NCBI GenBank assembly: GCA_036567945.1
Contig: DATCTM010000104.1
Coordinates: forward strand, 1 to 6,772
Source: BRH-c54 sp036567945
Lineage (GTDB): Bacteria; Bacteroidota; Bacteroidia; Flavobacteriales_E; Vicingaceae
Reading direction: 5' to 3'
DNA length: 6,772 nt
The position numbers and the translations under genes are program-made. The notes under the pieces were generated by a model. It worked only from the letters and a program-made list of their open reading frames with translations. It made no database searches and was not told where the DNA came from. The stretch's first letter is position 1. Each line of letters starts with the position of its first letter. This document shows positions 5,419 to 6,772 of this stretch, piece after piece.

Positions 5419-6454
5419 AAATAGAAAAGTATAACTTAGACATCGTTCCTGCTCGTTTTTTATTCTCATTTGGATTAAAAATTATATCGTACCACTTTTT
5501 ATAAAACAACCATAATTGTGAATATGCCATATCTGGTAGTAAGTACCAAAAGAATTTCCATTTACTAGTAAAGTAACTTCTTTTATAACCTGCTTCATCA
5601 GCAGCCTTACCAACTATAGCATCAGCCATTTCAATTTGTTTTGGAGTTAGTTTTTCTTTCCATTTATCTACAAAATCAGCACTTATGGGCAGAAACAAAC
5701 TACTATGGTATTTCATTACTAATTCTTCTGGATAAACACTCAATACTTTGTCTTTTATTTTGTAATACTCTAACATGGATGCATGATAGGTTATTCCTAA
5801 AAAACTGCATATAGCTTTTACTTGTTTTTCGGGTTGTTGAACCAACTCCTCATAACGTAAAGAATAGTACTGTCCAGGTTGGTCTTTCATTAATTTTCTA
5901 ACTTGTTTAAAAGAAAATTGCCATCTATAACAAACTAAAGAAAGATGAGTGCCTTCAAAATCGACTTTATTCATTGATAAATAATGATCTCTATAATCTC
6001 TAGTAAGATGAATTATTTTCGCATCAGGAAAGAGTTTTAATAATATTTCTAAGTGGCTTATCACATAAGAATATCCTGGGTTTTTATCTCCTATAATTGT
6101 AATATGTTCTTTATCAAAAAAAGAAATATAATTAAGATAAATCAACTTAATTAATCGTTGAAAAGTAGCATCTTCACCAAGTTGGAGTATTTCTTTTTTT
6201 AATTGTTCTTTATTAATTATCCATGTTTTTATTGTTGATAGTTGAAAAAGATTGTTATAAAATTTTAAAAGTAATTTTTCATCCCATAGTGTTACATTTC
6301 GGAATTTAAAATACATAAAAATAATCACTTTGCTTTCAATTGGCATAGCCGTTTGTTTATTAGCATCAAGTATAGTACTAAGCATGGTAGTTCCTGAGCG
6401 TGGGCGACCAATAATAAAAAAGAAAGGAATGTTGTCTAATTTTTCTGCTAACAT
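5408..6454 (-). CDS. Sulfotransferase family protein (PAPS-dependent)
   Basis: A 348-residue protein with the 5'-phosphosulfate-binding loop IIGRPRSGTTML (14-25) near the N-terminus. A 3'-phosphate-binding region follows, IIHLTRDYRDHYLS (147-160), with Arg152/Arg155 and Ser160. GDKNPG (122-127), RYEELVQQPE (200-209) and WKEKLTPKQIEMADAIVGKAADEAGY-type residues (265-290) fit bacterial Sulfotransfer_1/3 families. These enzymes move sulfate from PAPS to hydroxyls or amines of glycans, lipids or small molecules; the acceptor is unknown. An aromatic-rich segment follows (about 299-326) and might touch the membrane, but it is not a clear transmembrane helix. It starts at ATG 6454-6452 with no signal peptide, so it is cytoplasmic. 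It has its own promoter region and converges on the acyl/glycosyl operon, so a functional link is plausible but not shown. Confidence 0.88.
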   Translation of the reverse strand: MLAEKLDNIPFFFIIGRPRSGTTMLSTILDANKQTAMPIESKVIIFMYFKFRNVTLWDEKLLLKFYNNLFQLSTIKTWIINKEQLKKEILQLGEDATFQRLIKLIYLNYISFFDKEHITIIGDKNPGYSYVISHLEILLKLFPDAKIIHLTRDYRDHYLSMNKVDFEGTHLSLVCYRWQFSFKQVRKLMKDQPGQYYSLRYEELVQQPEKQVKAICSFLGITYHASMLEYYKIKDKVLSVYPEELVMKYHSSLFLPISADFVDKWKEKLTPKQIEMADAIVGKAADEAGYKRSYFTSKWKFFWYLLPDMAYSQLWLFYKKWYDIIFNPNENKKRAGTMSKLYFSIFKQ

Positions 6455-6495
6455 ATTAACTTGCCTATTTATCTTTTAACAACTATTTCAGTGTT

Positions 6496-6503
6496 TAAAA
6501 TTA
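6496..6503 (-). promoter_or_regulatory. Candidate -7 box for the sulfotransferase gene
   Basis: On the minus strand this reads TAATTTTA, seven of eight matches to TAnnTTTG, 41 nt before the ATG at 6454. No convincing -33 TTG is seen. The 99-nt divergent spacer (6455-6553) must carry promoters for both flanking genes, but this exact site is a weak call in AT-rich sequence. Confidence 0.25.
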
Positions 6504-6526
6504 GATAAATAACTCCATTTTATATG

Positions 6527-6534
6527 TATATTTA
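6527..6534 (+). promoter_or_regulatory. Candidate -7 box for the downstream GT-C gene
   Basis: TATATTTA matches seven of eight positions of TAnnTTTG and lies 19 nt before the ATG at 6554, a sensible distance for a short leader. A -33 TTG at the usual spacing is not evident. It shares the spacer with the divergent sulfotransferase promoter. Confidence 0.3.
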
Positions 6535-6553
6535 CGCTTCATTTACCTATAAA

Positions 6554-6772
6554 ATGAAATTAACCCTTTCAAAAATTACCAATAAAAAAGTTTATCTGTT
6601 AATAACAGTAATATGCTTTTTAATTTATGGCAATAGCATTAATAATGAATATGCTTTAGATGATGATATGGTGGTCGATAATATACTAGTTTCTCATGGA
6701 ATTAAAGCTATTCCTCAAATTTTTAAATCGAGGTATGCTGTTGGAAAACAAGAATACGAATATCGACCAATG
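6554..6772 (+). CDS. N-terminus of a putative GT-C membrane glycosyltransferase (TMTC/PMT-like, partial)
   Basis: The frame runs from ATG 6554 to the window edge (73 residues) with no stop. A short basic start (MKLTLSKITNKK) is followed by a hydrophobic helix (about residues 13-26, VYLLITVICFLIYG) and then by NSINNEYALDDDMVVDN, GIKAIPQIF and a terminal YRPM. An acidic cluster just after the first membrane helix, then an 'N...GI..I..IF...Y....YRP' pattern, is typical of TMTC/PMT-like GT-C proteins, where the acidic residues in the first periplasmic loop are catalytic. These enzymes use polyprenyl-phosphate sugars and transfer them on the outer face of the membrane. Such proteins often end in TPR repeats, which would lie beyond the window. 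The assignment rests on a short stretch and remains probable only. Confidence 0.65.
   Translation, partial: MKLTLSKITNKKVYLLITVICFLIYGNSINNEYALDDDMVVDNILVSHGIKAIPQIFKSRYAVGKQEYEYRPM

Noticed and set aside
5451..5462. T-run that might terminate the plus-strand operon
   Set aside because: No stable stem precedes it, and it lies inside the sulfotransferase coding sequence, where A/T runs are common.
1..6772. CRISPR arrays, tRNA/rRNA genes, insertion sequences or phage attachment sites
   Set aside because: No spaced direct repeats, RNA-gene motifs, transposase genes or terminal inverted repeats were seen by eye in the window.

Overview
The window is AT-rich, and its genes lack clear Shine-Dalgarno sequences. 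It carries a gliding-motility / type IX secretion C-terminal sorting domain and TAnnTTT-like promoter boxes. Together these point to a member of the Bacteroidota, most likely the Flavobacteriia or a relative. The species cannot be told from the sequence.

Layout. Positions 2-676 are the 3' end of a large secreted protein: an Ig-like region, a PKD domain and a CHU_C-type sorting domain. A strong hairpin-plus-T-run terminator follows at 694-723. Positions 782-5418 form a very tight plus-strand operon of six genes: ketoacyl-ACP synthase III (KASIII) no. 1, acyl carrier protein, KASIII no. 2, short-chain dehydrogenase/reductase, polyprenyl-phosphate glycosyltransferase (GT2) and GNAT acyltransferase. 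Gaps are 1-4 nt, or the genes overlap by 4-8 nt. A PAPS-dependent sulfotransferase-like gene (5408-6454) lies on the minus strand and overlaps the last operon gene tail to tail by 11 nt. A 99-nt divergent spacer separates it from a plus-strand gene (6554 to the window end, incomplete) that looks like the N-terminus of a multi-membrane GT-C glycosyltransferase.

How the genes may work together (inference). The operon resembles a miniature fatty-acid/polyketide pathway tied to sugar-lipid chemistry. Two KASIII enzymes could each perform one condensation on the dedicated ACP, and the reductase could turn the 3-oxo groups into hydroxyls. No dehydratase or enoyl reductase is present, so the product should stay hydroxylated, for example 3-hydroxybutyryl or 3,5-dihydroxyhexanoyl. 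The GNAT enzyme could move this acyl group to the amine of an amino sugar, and the ArnC/GtrB-like GT2 could load a sugar onto undecaprenyl phosphate. The neighbouring GT-C protein is of a type that uses polyprenyl-phosphate sugars, and the sulfotransferase could decorate the same glycan. No amino-sugar synthesis genes, flippase or phosphopantetheinyl transferase are present, so those steps must come from elsewhere. The individual family assignments are firm; the combined pathway is a hypothesis.
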